Below, piece after piece: positions 1 through 10,639 of a stretch of 64,000 nt of DNA. The DNA comes from Okapia johnstoni. Lineage: Eukaryota > Chordata > Mammalia > Artiodactyla > Giraffidae. The DNA is taken from the NCBI GenBank assembly GCA_024291935.2, contig CM044312.1, forward strand, positions 1,718,501 to 1,782,500, read 5' to 3'. Each line of letters begins with the position of its first letter. Position 1 is the stretch's first letter. The notes below the pieces were generated by a model, which searched no databases, had not been told where the DNA came from, and saw nothing but the letters and a program-made list of their open reading frames with translations. Made by a program: the position numbers and the translations under genes.

Positions 1-529
1 GTTGTTTTAAGTTGGATCCTATAAATATTTCATCAAGTCCTATGTAATGGGACTTCTTTTTCCTGGAAGTCAGCCTGGGTGGATGGCATCTGAAACATTT
101 ATGCCATCTTTGCAAAACTTGACAAAAACATTTTAGGCATTAGTAGTTGTGTTAATAAATTACTCAGCACTAAGACCATATATTATTTAAGAAAATTCTT
201 GGAACCGATTACTCTTCTGTTTTATTTGTGACACTTGGCAAACCATTGAGAGCCTACAAAGATCAATTTAGCTCTGCACCTCAGAAGGGAGCGTGGAAGG
301 AATACCCAGTGCAGCAGCACTGTGCTGTCTTCCCAGTGAGGAGAGGAACTGATAGAACAAGGTCACTGCTTTTGTTTGAGGAGCTCATTACATCCTGACA
401 GTTGTATTGAGCATTTGGAGTTAGATGCCCTTCTGTGCGTGTTCCAGTCAGGACCAACTCCACACACCAAGGCAGGGTGCGTTCGTGCTGTGAATAGGAG
501 TATTATCTTCCTGTAGAATTGAAACTCTT
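1..529. other. Unassigned unique sequence
   Basis: AT-rich non-coding sequence up to the first L1 piece. I see no recognisable repeat, exon or RNA gene; the two short open frames near 281-590 have no family features. Confidence 0.5.
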
Positions 530-880
530 TTATAAACGACTGAAGTTGATTTACAGTGCTGTGTCTCAGGTGTACAGTGCAGTGACCCAATGATGCACAT
601 ATAATTTCTCTTAATGTATATTTTTATATATATGATTCAGTTACAGATAGATTTTTTATATATGTGTTCTTTTCAGATGCTTTCCCCTTGTAGGTTATTA
701 CAAAGTATTGAGTATAGCTGGCTCCCTGTGCTGTACTAGGTCCTTGTTGCTCATCTGTTTTGTGCGTAGGATTGTGTATCTGTTAACCCCAAACTCCTAG
801 TTTATCCCTCCCCTCCCCCTTTCTTCTTTGGTAACTGTAAGTTTGTTTTCTGTTCTATGCCTGTGAATTTCTTTCTTAAG
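530..880 (-). mobile_element. L1 LINE 3'-UTR fragment, antisense
   Basis: The stretch reads as the reverse complement of the 3' untranslated region common to cetartiodactyl L1 elements: a 'gttgatttacagtg' start, a TA-rich segment near 620-660, the 'ccctgtgctgtactaggtccttgttg' type block near 723-750, and 'aaactcctagtttatccctccc' near 790-812. It is a non-coding 3' remnant with no reverse transcriptase sequence and is clearly diverged. The edges are approximate because I found no target-site duplication. Confidence 0.8.
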
Positions 881-1666
881 CTCTTTTTTTTTTAAAAAAA
901 AGATAGTGGTAAAATTAACATCCTCAAATATAAAGTATTCTGTATTTTAATACATTGGAAGATATAAAAAGCCATTAGAATGTTGATTTATGCTTTCAGA
1001 TTAATTCTTTTGGGAAAACTTTAAAATAAGGAACATCCTGCCATTGGGGGCATTTCTTATAACTCTGTAGCTTTATTGTTAATTCTAAAAATTTTGTCTC
1101 TTAAGTGATCGTTTTCCCCCCCTTTTTAAAAGAAAAATTCAGGCTTGTGAGTCATATAAAACATTATGCTACCCAAGCATGTGTAAATATGTTTGTACTG
1201 TATACTGGCTCCGTAAAGTGTGCAGCAGGCTTTGGAGTGTTGCTCTGGACGTGACCTGGGAGAGCCCATCAGCCAGCAGGATAAGACCAGATATGCGGGC
1301 ATCTCAGAGGTGGCTCTTGTGCTTTAGCTGAGTGTAGTGTGTTTTGTAAGTCCTGGGGCTTCTTATTTTTATAGTTTCCTACTCGCCTTCCTTCAAACTT
1401 GTGGGTCACTTTGGCTGAATTGGAGAGTAGCTTGTGACTGCAACATAAAAAATGTTAAAAACGCGTTGCTTTCTCAGCCGTGCTGAGTGCTGTGCAGTGG
1501 GAACAAAATACAAGAGCAAACTGACGCAGAGCCCGAAAAGTCACTAACGTAGCAGTAATGGCTGATTTCACATGCTCATCAGAATTCATTATTGTGTTCA
1601 TTGATTTGCTTTATAATGGGGTGTGAATATATTTATTTGTGATTTATGGGTCCAGTATTTATGAGT
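881..1666. other. Unassigned unique sequence
   Basis: AT-rich non-coding stretch with a C8/T5 run near 1106-1125. Nothing recognisable. Confidence 0.5.
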
Positions 1667-1855
1667 GGGCTCCCCAGGTGGCGCAGTGGTGAAGAGTGCA
1701 GGAGACACAGAGGCACGGGTTCAACCCCAGGGTTGGGGTAGTAAATGGCCACCCACCCCAGTATTCTTGCCTAGACAGTTCTATGGACAGAGAAGCCTGC
1801 TGGGGTAAGTCCAGGGGGTCACAAGGAGGTGGACACGACTGAGAAGCATGGCAGG
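1667..1855 (+). mobile_element. Bov-tA SINE
   Basis: Ruminant tRNA-derived SINE in forward orientation. The tRNA-like head begins 'gctccccaggtggcgcag' and carries a B-box-like 'gggttcaacccc' near 1718. The Bov-A body follows with 'ccagtattcttgcc' near 1759 and the family's 3' motif 'gacacgactgag' near 1834. It is diverged, and I see no clear flanking duplication. Such elements are transcribed by RNA polymerase III and mobilised by BovB proteins; this copy looks inactive. Confidence 0.88.
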
Positions 1856-2019
1856 GCATGGAGTCCAAAGATTGCTTTTGTGTATTGAGATTCCATGTAC
1901 ATTTTTCTCCAGAAAGGGGCCCTGTTACTAAAGATATTTGAAAACTCTGATATGGTGGCGAGAGCATGGGGTAAGCTCAGATCTGAGTTGAATTTGACCC
2001 TGAAAGGTACTAGATTTGT

Positions 2020-2175
2020 GTCAAGTGCCAAGTTACCTGACTTCTCTGAGACTCAGTTTCTCTGTGGATTAAATATGGATAGTACCTGCGCCATAGGTCT
2101 GTCATGAGGAGTCAATGAAGGGATGTATGTAATACATCTGTCGAATACAGTGCAGAGTATAGTCATAAATGGCAC
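2020..2175 (+). mobile_element. MIR SINE remnant
   Basis: Matches the MIR core and tail in order: 'gttacctgacttctctgagactcagtttc' type sequence at 2031-2060, a degenerate 'aaatatggatagtacctgc' at about 2071, 'gtcatgaggagtcaatgaaggg' at about 2101, and 'cagtgcagagtatagtcataaat' near 2149. Ancient mammalian element, well diverged. Confidence 0.6.
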
Positions 2176-2586
2176 TGCAGTGATGTCACGGGAGTCTTTA
2201 AACCAGCAAAATCAAGAGTCAAGAATTCAGGATAAATGAGTGAAGTTTCAAAGTTGTCTCTTCATCAAGAAACATGGTGTTAATTAAACCTTAAGTAAGT
2301 TTAGGAGTGAAGAGAGGTGTGGAATGGGCTATTTTTATGTACATTATGTTTACATTTGATAAACAAGAATTGCCATTTGGCTTTCAAATTATAAAACAAT
2401 GTTGCTGAAGGCATTGTTAGCAATGTTAATAGTAGAGATTTATCTTACCGTATTTTGTGTTGCTTGCATGCACAGTCATGTACAGTCTAGAATTGCACAG
2501 TGTAGTTGTATACATTTAGTAGCTATTGTATTATTTTTATCAGTTTAGAATTCAAGAATTGTGAATTTGGAAAGGCCGTTAGCTAT
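2176..2586. other. Unassigned unique sequence
   Basis: AT-rich non-coding sequence between the MIR and the TIR transposon. Nothing recognisable. Confidence 0.45.
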
Positions 2587-2588
2587 TA

Positions 2589-3922
2589 CAGTAAGTCCCC
2601 TATGTATGAATACATTTCATTCTAAGAGCACAATCCTAGTAAGCCTAGTTTGTTTGTAAATCCAACAGTTAGCTTAGGTGCCCAACTAACGTAATCAGCT
2701 ATGTAGTACCATACTATAATAGGTTTATAATACTTTTCACACAAACAGTACATAAAAAACAAACAAAAAATAAAACATTTAAAATCTTACAGTACCTTGA
2801 AAAGTACAGCAGTGCTTATTTAACTTACATGCAGAGTACATCATGTGAAATTCTGGACTGGATGAAACACAAGCTGGAATCAAGATTGCTGAGAGAAATA
2901 CCAGTAACCTCAGATATGCAGATGATACCACCCTTATGGCAAGAAAGCGAAGAGAAACTAAAGAGTCTCTTGATGAAGATGAAAGAGGAAAGTGAAAAAG
3001 CTGGCTTAAAACTCAACATTCAAAAAACTAAGATCGTGGCATCTGGTCCCATCACTTCATGACAGATAGATGGGGAAACAATGGAAACAGTGACAGACTA
3101 TTTTCTTGGGCTCCAAAATCACTGTGAACGGTGACTGCAGCCATGAAATTAAAAGACGCTTGCTCCTTGGAAGAAAAGCTGTGCCAAACCTAGACAGTAT
3201 ATTAAAAAGCAGAGACGTTACTTTGCTAACAATGGTCCATATAGTCAAAGGTATGGTTTTCCCAGTAGTCATGTATGGATGTGAGAGTTGGACCATAAAG
3301 CTGAGCACTGAAGAACTGATGCTTTCAAACTGTGGTGTTGGAGAAGACTCTTGATCTTGAGAGTCCCTTGGGCTAGCAAGGAGATCCAACCAGTCAGTCC
3401 TAAAGGAAATCAACGCTGAATATTCATTGGAAGGACTGATGCTGAAGCTGAAGCTCCAGTAACTGACCACCTGATGTCAAAAGCTGACTCATTGGAAAAG
3501 ACCCTGATGCTGGGAAAGATTGAAGGTAGGAGGAGAAGGGGACGACAGAGGATGAGATGGTTGGATGGCATCACCGACTCAATGGACGTGAGTTTAAGCA
3601 AGCTCTGGGAGATGGAAGGGCAGGGAAGCCTGGCATGCTGCAGTCCATGGGATTGCAAAGAGTCAGACATGACTGAGCAACTGAACAACAGCAACACAAC
3701 AACCATACAGCAGCTGGCACACAGGTTGACATCAGGTGACAGGAAGAAGAGTTACTGACTGGAGGAGGGCAAGGAGGTGGGAGATGGGATAGAGCTGGAG
3801 GGTCATCAGCAATAGGAGACACAAGGCAGGCTGCAGTTTCTCTCGTGCCTGGTGTTGATGGAACACGCGTTCGTGTCTCTGAAAGTTTGAAACTTGAAGG
3901 TTCATATGTAGGGGACTTCCTG
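2589..3922 (+). mobile_element. Non-autonomous DNA transposon with terminal inverted repeats, split by BovB
   Basis: The left end 2589-2610 and right end 3901-3922 are inverted repeats of each other at 19 of 22 positions. A TA dinucleotide precedes the left end, as expected of Tc1/mariner-Tigger type transposons; the right-hand TA has decayed. The two halves, 2589-2826 and about 3707-3922, are interrupted by a BovB copy. 'tacagcag' occurs at both break points (near 2805 and 3707), marking the target. Once the BovB is removed the element is about 450 bp with no transposase frame, so it is a MITE-like copy. The superfamily assignment is inferred from TIR style and TA; I cannot name the family. 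Confidence 0.65.
2827..3706 (+). mobile_element. BovB LINE, 5'-truncated, RT C-terminal part to 3' end
   Basis: About 880 bp of the RTE-type BovB retrotransposon, sense strand. The reverse transcriptase active-site box YADD is encoded at 2915-2926. The downstream protein (ESEEKLKSLL..., GLKLNIQKTK) is in another frame, so an extra base between them (about 2930-2945) breaks the enzyme. Further stops follow near 3062 and 3351. The C-terminal basic segment ([15 protein letters not shown]) is at about 3526-3567, and the 3' end near 3660-3706 carries the family's 'gactgagcaactgaac' tail. It is an inactive pseudogene copy inserted in a DNA transposon. Confidence 0.93.
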
Positions 3923-4600
3923 TGTTTAGACTATGTTAGCTCACTTTAGAAATGATTAAAATGAGGCTGGAGGAGTGAAGAAACTAGTGTAGACTAATTG
4001 TTAGCTAATCAGCAGGAGGTGAGACCCAGAGCTTGGATTTCCTGATGCTCAGGCTGGCATCAGTGTCTTTGCCCTGGGACTACTCCAGGCTGGGCTGCTG
4101 GGATGGTCTGCTCCAAAGAGCATGCGAGTTGAGTGTCGTTACTTCTGGAAGGGGAGGTAGTATCTCTTGGATGGGATTCCTTTGAAGGCTGTGGTTAACA
4201 GGGCATATCTTTCTCTGTCAGAGGTTAGATAGTGGTAAAAGCTGGGGAGCAGTTGCTGGAGGGGGCAGGTGGTTTCTTGATGCTGAGATGGTGATGGGAA
4301 GGTCTCTTGGCTCTGGGCTGTTGCCTGTGTCTGGGTTGCAGAGTCTCTCCGGGCCAGGTGTCCCCGATCCCGGCCCCCACCATGCGGGGGCATCCTTGTC
4401 ATGGCGTCCACACAGGGATCAGCGGTGACGGCTTACCCTGTAACTCGCTCATTGGATGGAAACCTCTTAGTTGGGGAGTCACGTCTTCCTCGTGCACCCT
4501 TGTATCTCAGCACAACACTGGTGACCTGGCAGATCTCTAGAAATATTTGTTGCATGAATCAAAAGTGTTTAACAGCTATTATATACCCACTGTATATTCA
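3923..4600. other. Unassigned unique sequence
   Basis: Non-coding sequence of mixed composition. Open frames near 4139-4540 show no conserved domain. Confidence 0.45.
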
Positions 4601-4611
4601 GCAATAAGAAT

Positions 4612-4925
4612 CAGTTCAGTCGCTCAGTTGTGTCCGACTCTTTCCGACCTCATGGACTGCAGCACACTAGGCTTCCCTGTCCATCACCAACTCCCAGAGT
4701 TTGCTCAAACTCATGTCCATCGAGTTGGTGATGCTGTCCAACCATCTCATCCTCTGTTGTCCCCTTCTCCCCCTGCCTTTGGTCTTTCCCAGCATTAGAG
4801 TCTTTTCCAGTGAGTCAGTTCTTCGCATCAGGCGACTAAAGTATGGGAGTTTCAGCTTCAGCATCAGTCTTTCCAATGAATTTTCAGGACTGATCTCCTT
4901 TAGGGTTGACTCGTTTGATCTCCTT
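4612..4925 (-). mobile_element. BovB LINE 3' end with 11-bp target-site duplication
   Basis: Antisense copy of the last ~315 bp of BovB. It starts with 'cagttcagtcgctcag' at 4612 and runs through the reverse complement of the basic C-terminal coding segment. It is flanked by a perfect duplication GCAATAAGAAT at 4601-4611 and 4926-4936. Severe 5' truncation is typical of target-primed reverse transcription. The remaining frame is broken. Confidence 0.95.
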
Positions 4926-4936
4926 GCAATAAGAAT

Positions 4937-5665
4937 AATGAAAAATAAACTTTAGCTTAACCATTTCATTGGCGGAGACAAAATACATGAGACAGTGATG
5001 CAACAGTATGGCTCTGTACTTAGTGAGATCCCAACTATATGCAGATGGTAAGTTCAGCAAGATTTCAGGGAAGAAGCTGAATGTGCATCCTTGTGGTCCA
5101 AGTCTGTTTCATGGAAAAGGAGCCTGAAAACGGTCCAGGGTGAGGCGGTGAAACCACGGTGGCGGACGTGTGTGCAGCCCTGAGTGTTTTGAGTTCTAAT
5201 GTATGAAACTTCTGGGAGCCAAGTCGATGAGAGCTGATATGTATATCTGCAGGGACAGGGCAGTGATCATATGAAGGAATTGGGGAAAAGTGACGAGGAA
5301 TAGAAAGAAACAAAGAGGTGTTGTGGAGGCCATCGGTCAGAACAAACTGCTGAACCCTTTTTCCCTGGACCGAAAGGGCCTGAGTCCCGGCTGTTGGTTG
5401 TTTATTTGTGAAACGTGTTTTGCTCTTGCTTCGTGGGAGAACAGATCCACGGTGACAGTGGCGTGTGTTTGGCTCCTTATGGAAGGTAGGGAGAGTCAGT
5501 GCTGAGCTTTCCTTTGTAAGTAATTTTAATAAAGAGAGGCTTGTAAAGATCCAGCTCTGCTCCTTGGACAGACTTGGAAGGTTGTTTTTTGCATCCTGAG
5601 ATTCCGCAAAGCCTAGTGGCAGTTCATATGTCAGAGCCCTCACCTCTTCAGCTGCTTGCTGAGTC
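4937..5665. other. Unassigned unique sequence
   Basis: Non-coding sequence. A 192-codon antisense open frame spans 5065-5643 but has no recognisable motif, signal or family similarity, so I do not call a gene. Confidence 0.45.
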
Positions 5666-5674
5666 GCCTCCTTG

Positions 5675-5889
5675 TTTGCCTGCCTGTTCAGTCATTTCTA
5701 ACTCTTTTCGACCCCGTGGACTGTAGCCCACCGGGCTCCTGTGTCCATGGGATTATCCTGGCAACAGTACTGGAGTGGGTTACCTTTTCTTTCTCCAGGG
5801 GATCTTCCTGACCCAGGGATGGAACCCTCATCTCCTGTACCTCCTGCATTGGCAGGCGGATTCTTTATCACTGGGCCACCTGGAAATCT
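5675..5889 (-). mobile_element. Bov-tA SINE with 9-bp target-site duplication
   Basis: Reverse-oriented Bov-tA: Bov-A body first ('gactgtagcccaccgggctcc' type, near 5719), then the reverse-complement tRNA-like head ending 'gggccacctgg' near 5873. Flanked by GCCTCCTTG at 5666-5674 and 5890-5898, a retroposition footprint that fixes the ends. Confidence 0.93.
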
Positions 5890-6058
5890 GCCTCCTTGAT
5901 CACATAACTGCTTTTCTTTCTTTTTTTTAATCTGAGGTTTCGTTGTTTTTCATGTTCCTTGACTTGTTCTCTTTCTCCCTTACAATGTGACTTCTTGTGT
6001 ATGTTCTAAATTGCCTAGAATTGAACCCTGCGAAAAGACTATTTGATAAACAATGAAA

Positions 6059-6345
6059 TAAACAGGACTTCTCCAGTGGTGCAGCAGATAGGAATCTGCC
6101 TGCCCATGTTCGGTCCCTGGTCTGGGAGGATCCCACATTCCTCGGAGCAGCTAAGCCCGCGCACCACAACTGCTGAAGGCCGCGTGCCTAGAGCCTGTGC
6201 TCCGCAGCAAGGGAGGCCACTGCAGTGAGGTGCCCGAGCGCCGAAGGAGAGTGGCCCCTGCCTGCGGCAGCCAGAATGCCCGAGTGAAGCATGAAGACCC
6301 AGCATGGCTGAAAATAAATCAAGTGAGAAAAAGAACCGACCGTCT
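6059..6345 (+). mobile_element. CHR-type (tRNA-Glu-derived) SINE with 12-bp target-site duplication
   Basis: Forward cetartiodactyl CHR SINE. The head 'ggacttctccagtggtgcagc' sits near 6064, followed by a B-box-like 'gttcggtccctgg' near 6108. The body has the recurring 'agctaagcccgcgcaccacaac' segment near 6150-6171 and the tail 'aaaataaatcaa' near 6311. It is flanked by TAAACAATGAAA at 6047-6058 and 6346-6357. CHR families are shared by ruminants, hippos and whales, so this insertion may be older than the Bov-tA copies. Confidence 0.93.
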
Positions 6346-6357
6346 TAAACAATGAAA

Positions 6358-8871
6358 CAGCAAAGCCCCCAGACCAGAACACTCGAACACCTCCTCTGCT
6401 TCTTAGCACTCTGCGGCTCTAACACCGTGTCCTTTTTCGAGACCTGAGCAGCTGTGTGAAACTTCCTCAACAGCGCGGCTGGTCGTTACAGCCACACTGA
6501 GGAGTGGTTTTATACTCTGCTGGATTCCTTGGTAGTAATTACAGTGAACGTGCTGTGTAATTCGATGTTTATTTGCCAGGCAACTTTTGTATTTCATCGA
6601 AATGATGTGAGTTACACGGCAAAGGTAATTATCTTATGATTATGAGGCTTTGACCCTGAACTGGGCCTTAATAATTACTTGCAGTTTCTGATGTAATTAA
6701 ATCATGAGCCAGGTCTTGCCTGGCCGGCAGGCGACTTAACAGCAGGCACATAAGGACTGAACTGCAGGGGCACGGTGATAAAACCCTGCACGCGGGCTCT
6801 GGCGCAGCCGTGTGTGAGCAGAGCTACTCCTGTGACCCTCGCTGACCGCTGAGCTGTGACTGGTGACCACTCTGCTGTGTGCTCTAAGTGTTCTGAATCT
6901 GCCCACGTCTGTTTGGAGCTCATGGAAGGTCGGCAGCATGTGAGGGATGGGCCTTAGCCGTGGACCTGACATCCAGACAGGACCCCCATTTCTCCCCATG
7001 GATTGCTCAGGACTGGGGACATGACCCCGCTTTGGACAGTGACACTTAGAATTTGCTGAGGTTTGTGGGGCAAGCTCTTCCTCTCCTAAGAGTCAAGGAA
7101 AATCTCGCCTTCTGTGGTGGCATCTTCTGAAGGGGGAAGTACGGAGCCAGGGTCACTGTGGGGACCTTACAACCACGAGACAGGCAGCCTGGAGCCGAGC
7201 CCGGGGGTGCCGCCTCGTGGGAGGGAGGTCGTTGGGGTCCTGATGCTGTCACTGGGCCCTCGGATGGACCTTTGAAGCCCAGGTGACTGTGGCAGGCTGA
7301 GTTTTTTCTGTTCCGTGGAGGCAAAGGCGCAGTCGCTGATGTTGGCGACAGGTGGCCGTCTCTCCGGCAGCTCCCTGTGCTTCCCGCGGTAGCCACGCCC
7401 GCTCTGTTCTCCAGCCTCCTGTGGCCTCCACTGCCTGCTGACTTCCGGCTGGGCCCACCTTCACCTGAACTGTGAGTGGAAAGAGATCCACACTATTGAA
7501 AACCGTCAAATCAAGTGACCTTGGAAGGACACTTCAAGAGAGGCAGTTCCGGTAAATTCCAGCAGGTGCCCCAGGTAGAGCGAGCGTGTGGGTGTGTGTG
7601 CTGGCGCGTATGTGGAGTTGGTTACTCACGGTAGCCATCCTCGTGGGCCTTTCCTGTTTCATCATGCACCCAGAATTTCTGATTTAAAAGATTCACAATG
7701 GGCCAGAAAACATTATAAACATCAGGATTTTCTTCAGGAAATTCCTTCCTCATCTTCAAGGATCTATTACATTCTCTATTTTGTTAGCTCCCAGTTTGGT
7801 GTGGGGCAGACTTAATTTTTTTTTATTAAGAAAGTTTGGCCCTTTTCACATTTTTAATATGTCTTCATTTTAAACCTTGATTCAACTAGCAGCTTCATAG
7901 ATACCTTGTTTGTATTTTCTGGTCTTTCTAATTGTCTACACTGAAGGAGTCTTGACACCCTCCTCCGCCCGGCATCCACGTGTTTGTAATTACTTAAGGT
8001 TAGTTTCTGTTTCTACATTTAAGAAAACACTTATGGTGGCCCATCTATTTAATTAGGTATGTCCTTGTGATTATGATATTGCTTCAGAGATTAATTTACA
8101 AAACATACAATTGACACTTTTAATTAATAGCCTGCCACAGAGCGGAGTTCAGTGATGTAACCTAGTGGTCCAGACCTACAATTTATGAACTATTAGTTAG
8201 CCATTAACTCATCTTCTCACACGACCTGTTGATCCATCAGCTGATGGAGAGTAGAGACCTGAATGATCCTAAAAGATATTTTACAGAACTTTCAAAAAAT
8301 TTCCAGGAAAAAGTTGATCCTTGGATGAAAAAGAGAGTAGAAAAAAAGTTCATCAATTTCCAAGGCATTTCCTGCCCTCCACCACAAAATGGGCATGTAG
8401 TTATTTGAGTAGCGCTATACTTAAAAAATTATTTCCCTAACAGCACTGCTGAAGTGACATGAGTGACTATTTTTAATTCTTAAAAAAAGAAGGGGGAATC
8501 AGACCTGATTTTTGCAAATCTTTGGAGTGCATGATGTGAGGCATCAATTTTAATTTGGCTTCATTTACTAAGTGCTTCATTACCTCATCCTTTGGTTTTA
8601 ACTATGGATTTTCTATAAATCTTCGTACGGCTAAACATGACAAACTGCTTAACACACCGTGGAACAAGGCAGTGCTTATTAGCACTTGAGAAGTTATTGA
8701 CTGCTTGTCTTGATTAATCTTTTATGGGTCTCTGCTGTATTAATTCCAGAGAAAAGGCCCACTCCTGCTGTAGTGGGCCTCATTCATACTCTCTACTTCA
8801 CTCACAAGATTGTTGCTCCCTGCAGCTGTTAGTTTAGTTATGGCTTTCCCAGCACAAATTCTTTTGGTCTT
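6358..8871. other. Long unique stretch with AT-rich homeodomain-like motif clusters
   Basis: About 2.5 kb without a recognisable mobile element. Three AT-rich pieces stand out by repeated TAATTA/TTAATTA-like words: about 6620-6705, 8040-8135 and 8540-8750. The middle part (6700-7500) is GC-richer. No exon can be supported; open frames here have no motifs. Confidence 0.4.
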
Positions 8872-8880
8872 TATTTGTCA

Positions 8881-9011
8881 GTGCTGCTGCTGCTAAGTTG
8901 CTTCCGTCGTGTCCGACTCTGTGCGACCCCATAAACGGCAGCCCACCAGGCTCCCCCATCCCTGGGATTCTCCAGGCAAGAACACTGGAGTGGGTTGCCA
9001 CTGCCTTCTCC
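8881..9011 (-). mobile_element. Bov-A2-type SINE monomer with 9-bp target-site duplication
   Basis: A single Bov-A unit in reverse orientation, beginning with the (CTG)n-like 'tgctgctgctgctaagttgc' and ending in 'ccttctcc'. Flanked by TATTTGTCA at 8872-8880 and 9012-9020. Bov-A2 elements usually have two such units; only one is present here. Confidence 0.92.
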
Positions 9012-9059
9012 TATTTGTCAATAGTGAGCAATTAAAAATTAAATAGATTTTCTGTTATG

Positions 9060-9205
9060 TGTCGGCCTAGATGGGAGGGCCGGTGCTTTGGGGAGGAATG
9101 GATACATGTACACGTAGGGTTGAATCCCTTCTGCTGTTCACCTGAAACTGTCACAACATTGTTAATCGGCTGGACCCCAAAACAAAATTAAAAGTTAAAA
9201 AAAGT
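9060..9205 (+). mobile_element. L1 3' terminus, short fragment
   Basis: Sense-strand 3' end of a ruminant L1: 'gttcacctgaaactgtcacaa' type sequence near 9137, 'aacattgttaatcggctg' near 9156 and an A-rich end 'caaaattaaaagttaaaaaaag'. About 150 bp, so heavily 5'-truncated. Confidence 0.75.
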
Positions 9206-10524
9206 TAAACTGATTTTCAAGATGTGCCAATAAGATGAAAAATGGGACCCCGGTGTGTTTTATACACTTTAAAGCAAATTGGGATTTTAATTCATGTTTT
9301 AAAATAAAGTTTTCTTTCCTCCATTATGTAAATTTAAAATATATATACCCTTCTGCGTGTGTGCAGCTTCTCAATGTGTAAGCTGAGAAATCAGGAGTTC
9401 TTAAGCAAACAGCCAGTGGTACATTCATCCTGATGTTCACTACCAGTCGGGCCTAGAAGCTCCTGAAGCAGAAAGATCTCGCCTTGTGGGACTGAGTCGA
9501 GAGTGAGGAGGCTCCGGGCATGGGGCGCAGGGTCCCTGGTGCAGAGCGGCCAGGGGTGTGGGTGCAGGACCCCAGGTGGGGCAGGGTAGCCTGGGGACAT
9601 GGCTTGAGGCCACACCTGCCAAGCTCCTGTTCTCAGACTGCAGGGGGGCTGATGTGCCCCCACTTCCAGGCCACCATCGCCTGAGGAACAGCTGGAGCCT
9701 GGAGGTATTAGCCACCCCACCCAGGGCCAGGGTGTCATTCCTCAGAGCAAAGGATCCTCCACGTTTCCGAACAACGCTGTTCGCTGAGTCCGTCTCTGCT
9801 GACTAAGATCATGTCTACCACATGCAACACACGTGTTTATTTGTTTCAGCTTCAGAGCTGGCTAGTCAGTTAGTTGACACCGTTGGCAGGGATGCTGTGG
9901 CCAGAGGTGGAGAAGGACGGACAAGAAGGAGCAGAGGGACCTGCTGGGGAGGAGGCCGAGCACAGAGCTGACGGAACTGCAGAACTTGCCAGGGTCCCTT
10001 CGCGCCAGCGCTCAGCACAGGCTGGTGGAGGGTCACATGGGGTGTGATTGCGTGTCAGCAGACTCGCGGAGCAGCACTCAGTGTCAGCGTCCTGTCCGAT
10101 TCTTTCCACGCCCTTCTTTCCAGTGCCCATGAAACCACATATGCTCCAGAAGGGTTTTTGTAAGGAAAGTTTTCAGGCAGCTGTGTTTACTGACTGCCAT
10201 GTGGTGTCACGGGTCTGAAACGCCTTCTGTCTCCGTGTCGTCCTTGACCCATCCAGGCAAGACGGGACATGGATGCACCCTCATCCCGAGGAACAGCGAG
10301 CCGTCTTAGGAAATGGATCTTAGGTTGGAGATGCAAGTCACTGTGTGTTCACGGTTCAACTCGAGACGCACGTTCTCAGCTGACTTTGGTTTTATTGGTC
10401 TCCTTGAGGTTGAGAGTTCTGGGACTGAGGTGCCATGTTTCACTGAACGTGTGCATTAACTGAGAGTTAACCGGTAAGGATCATTCATTTTTAACTTTTA
10501 ACTGAAATCAGAAAATCAGCTCCA
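9206..10524. other. Unassigned unique sequence
   Basis: Starts AT-rich, then GC-rich from about 9430. Overlapping open frames on both strands at 9391-10130 follow from the GC content and show no domain. Confidence 0.45.
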
Positions 10525-10625
10525 TCCTTGACCAGCTTTCTAAACTTGGGCAAATCACTTAATCTCCTTTGTTCATCCTGCTAATCTGTACCTCTGAATG
10601 TTCTTGCGAGGATTACAGTAGGAGA
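10525..10625 (+). mobile_element. MIR SINE remnant
   Basis: MIR core: 'aaacttgggcaaatcacttaa' at about 10543 is the hallmark, followed by 'ctccttt...catc..ctaatctgtacctctgaatg' and 'gcgaggattacagta'. The minisatellite starts directly after it, so the MIR 3' end is lost or displaced. Confidence 0.72.
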
Positions 10626-10639
10626 AGTGTGCCCCACAC

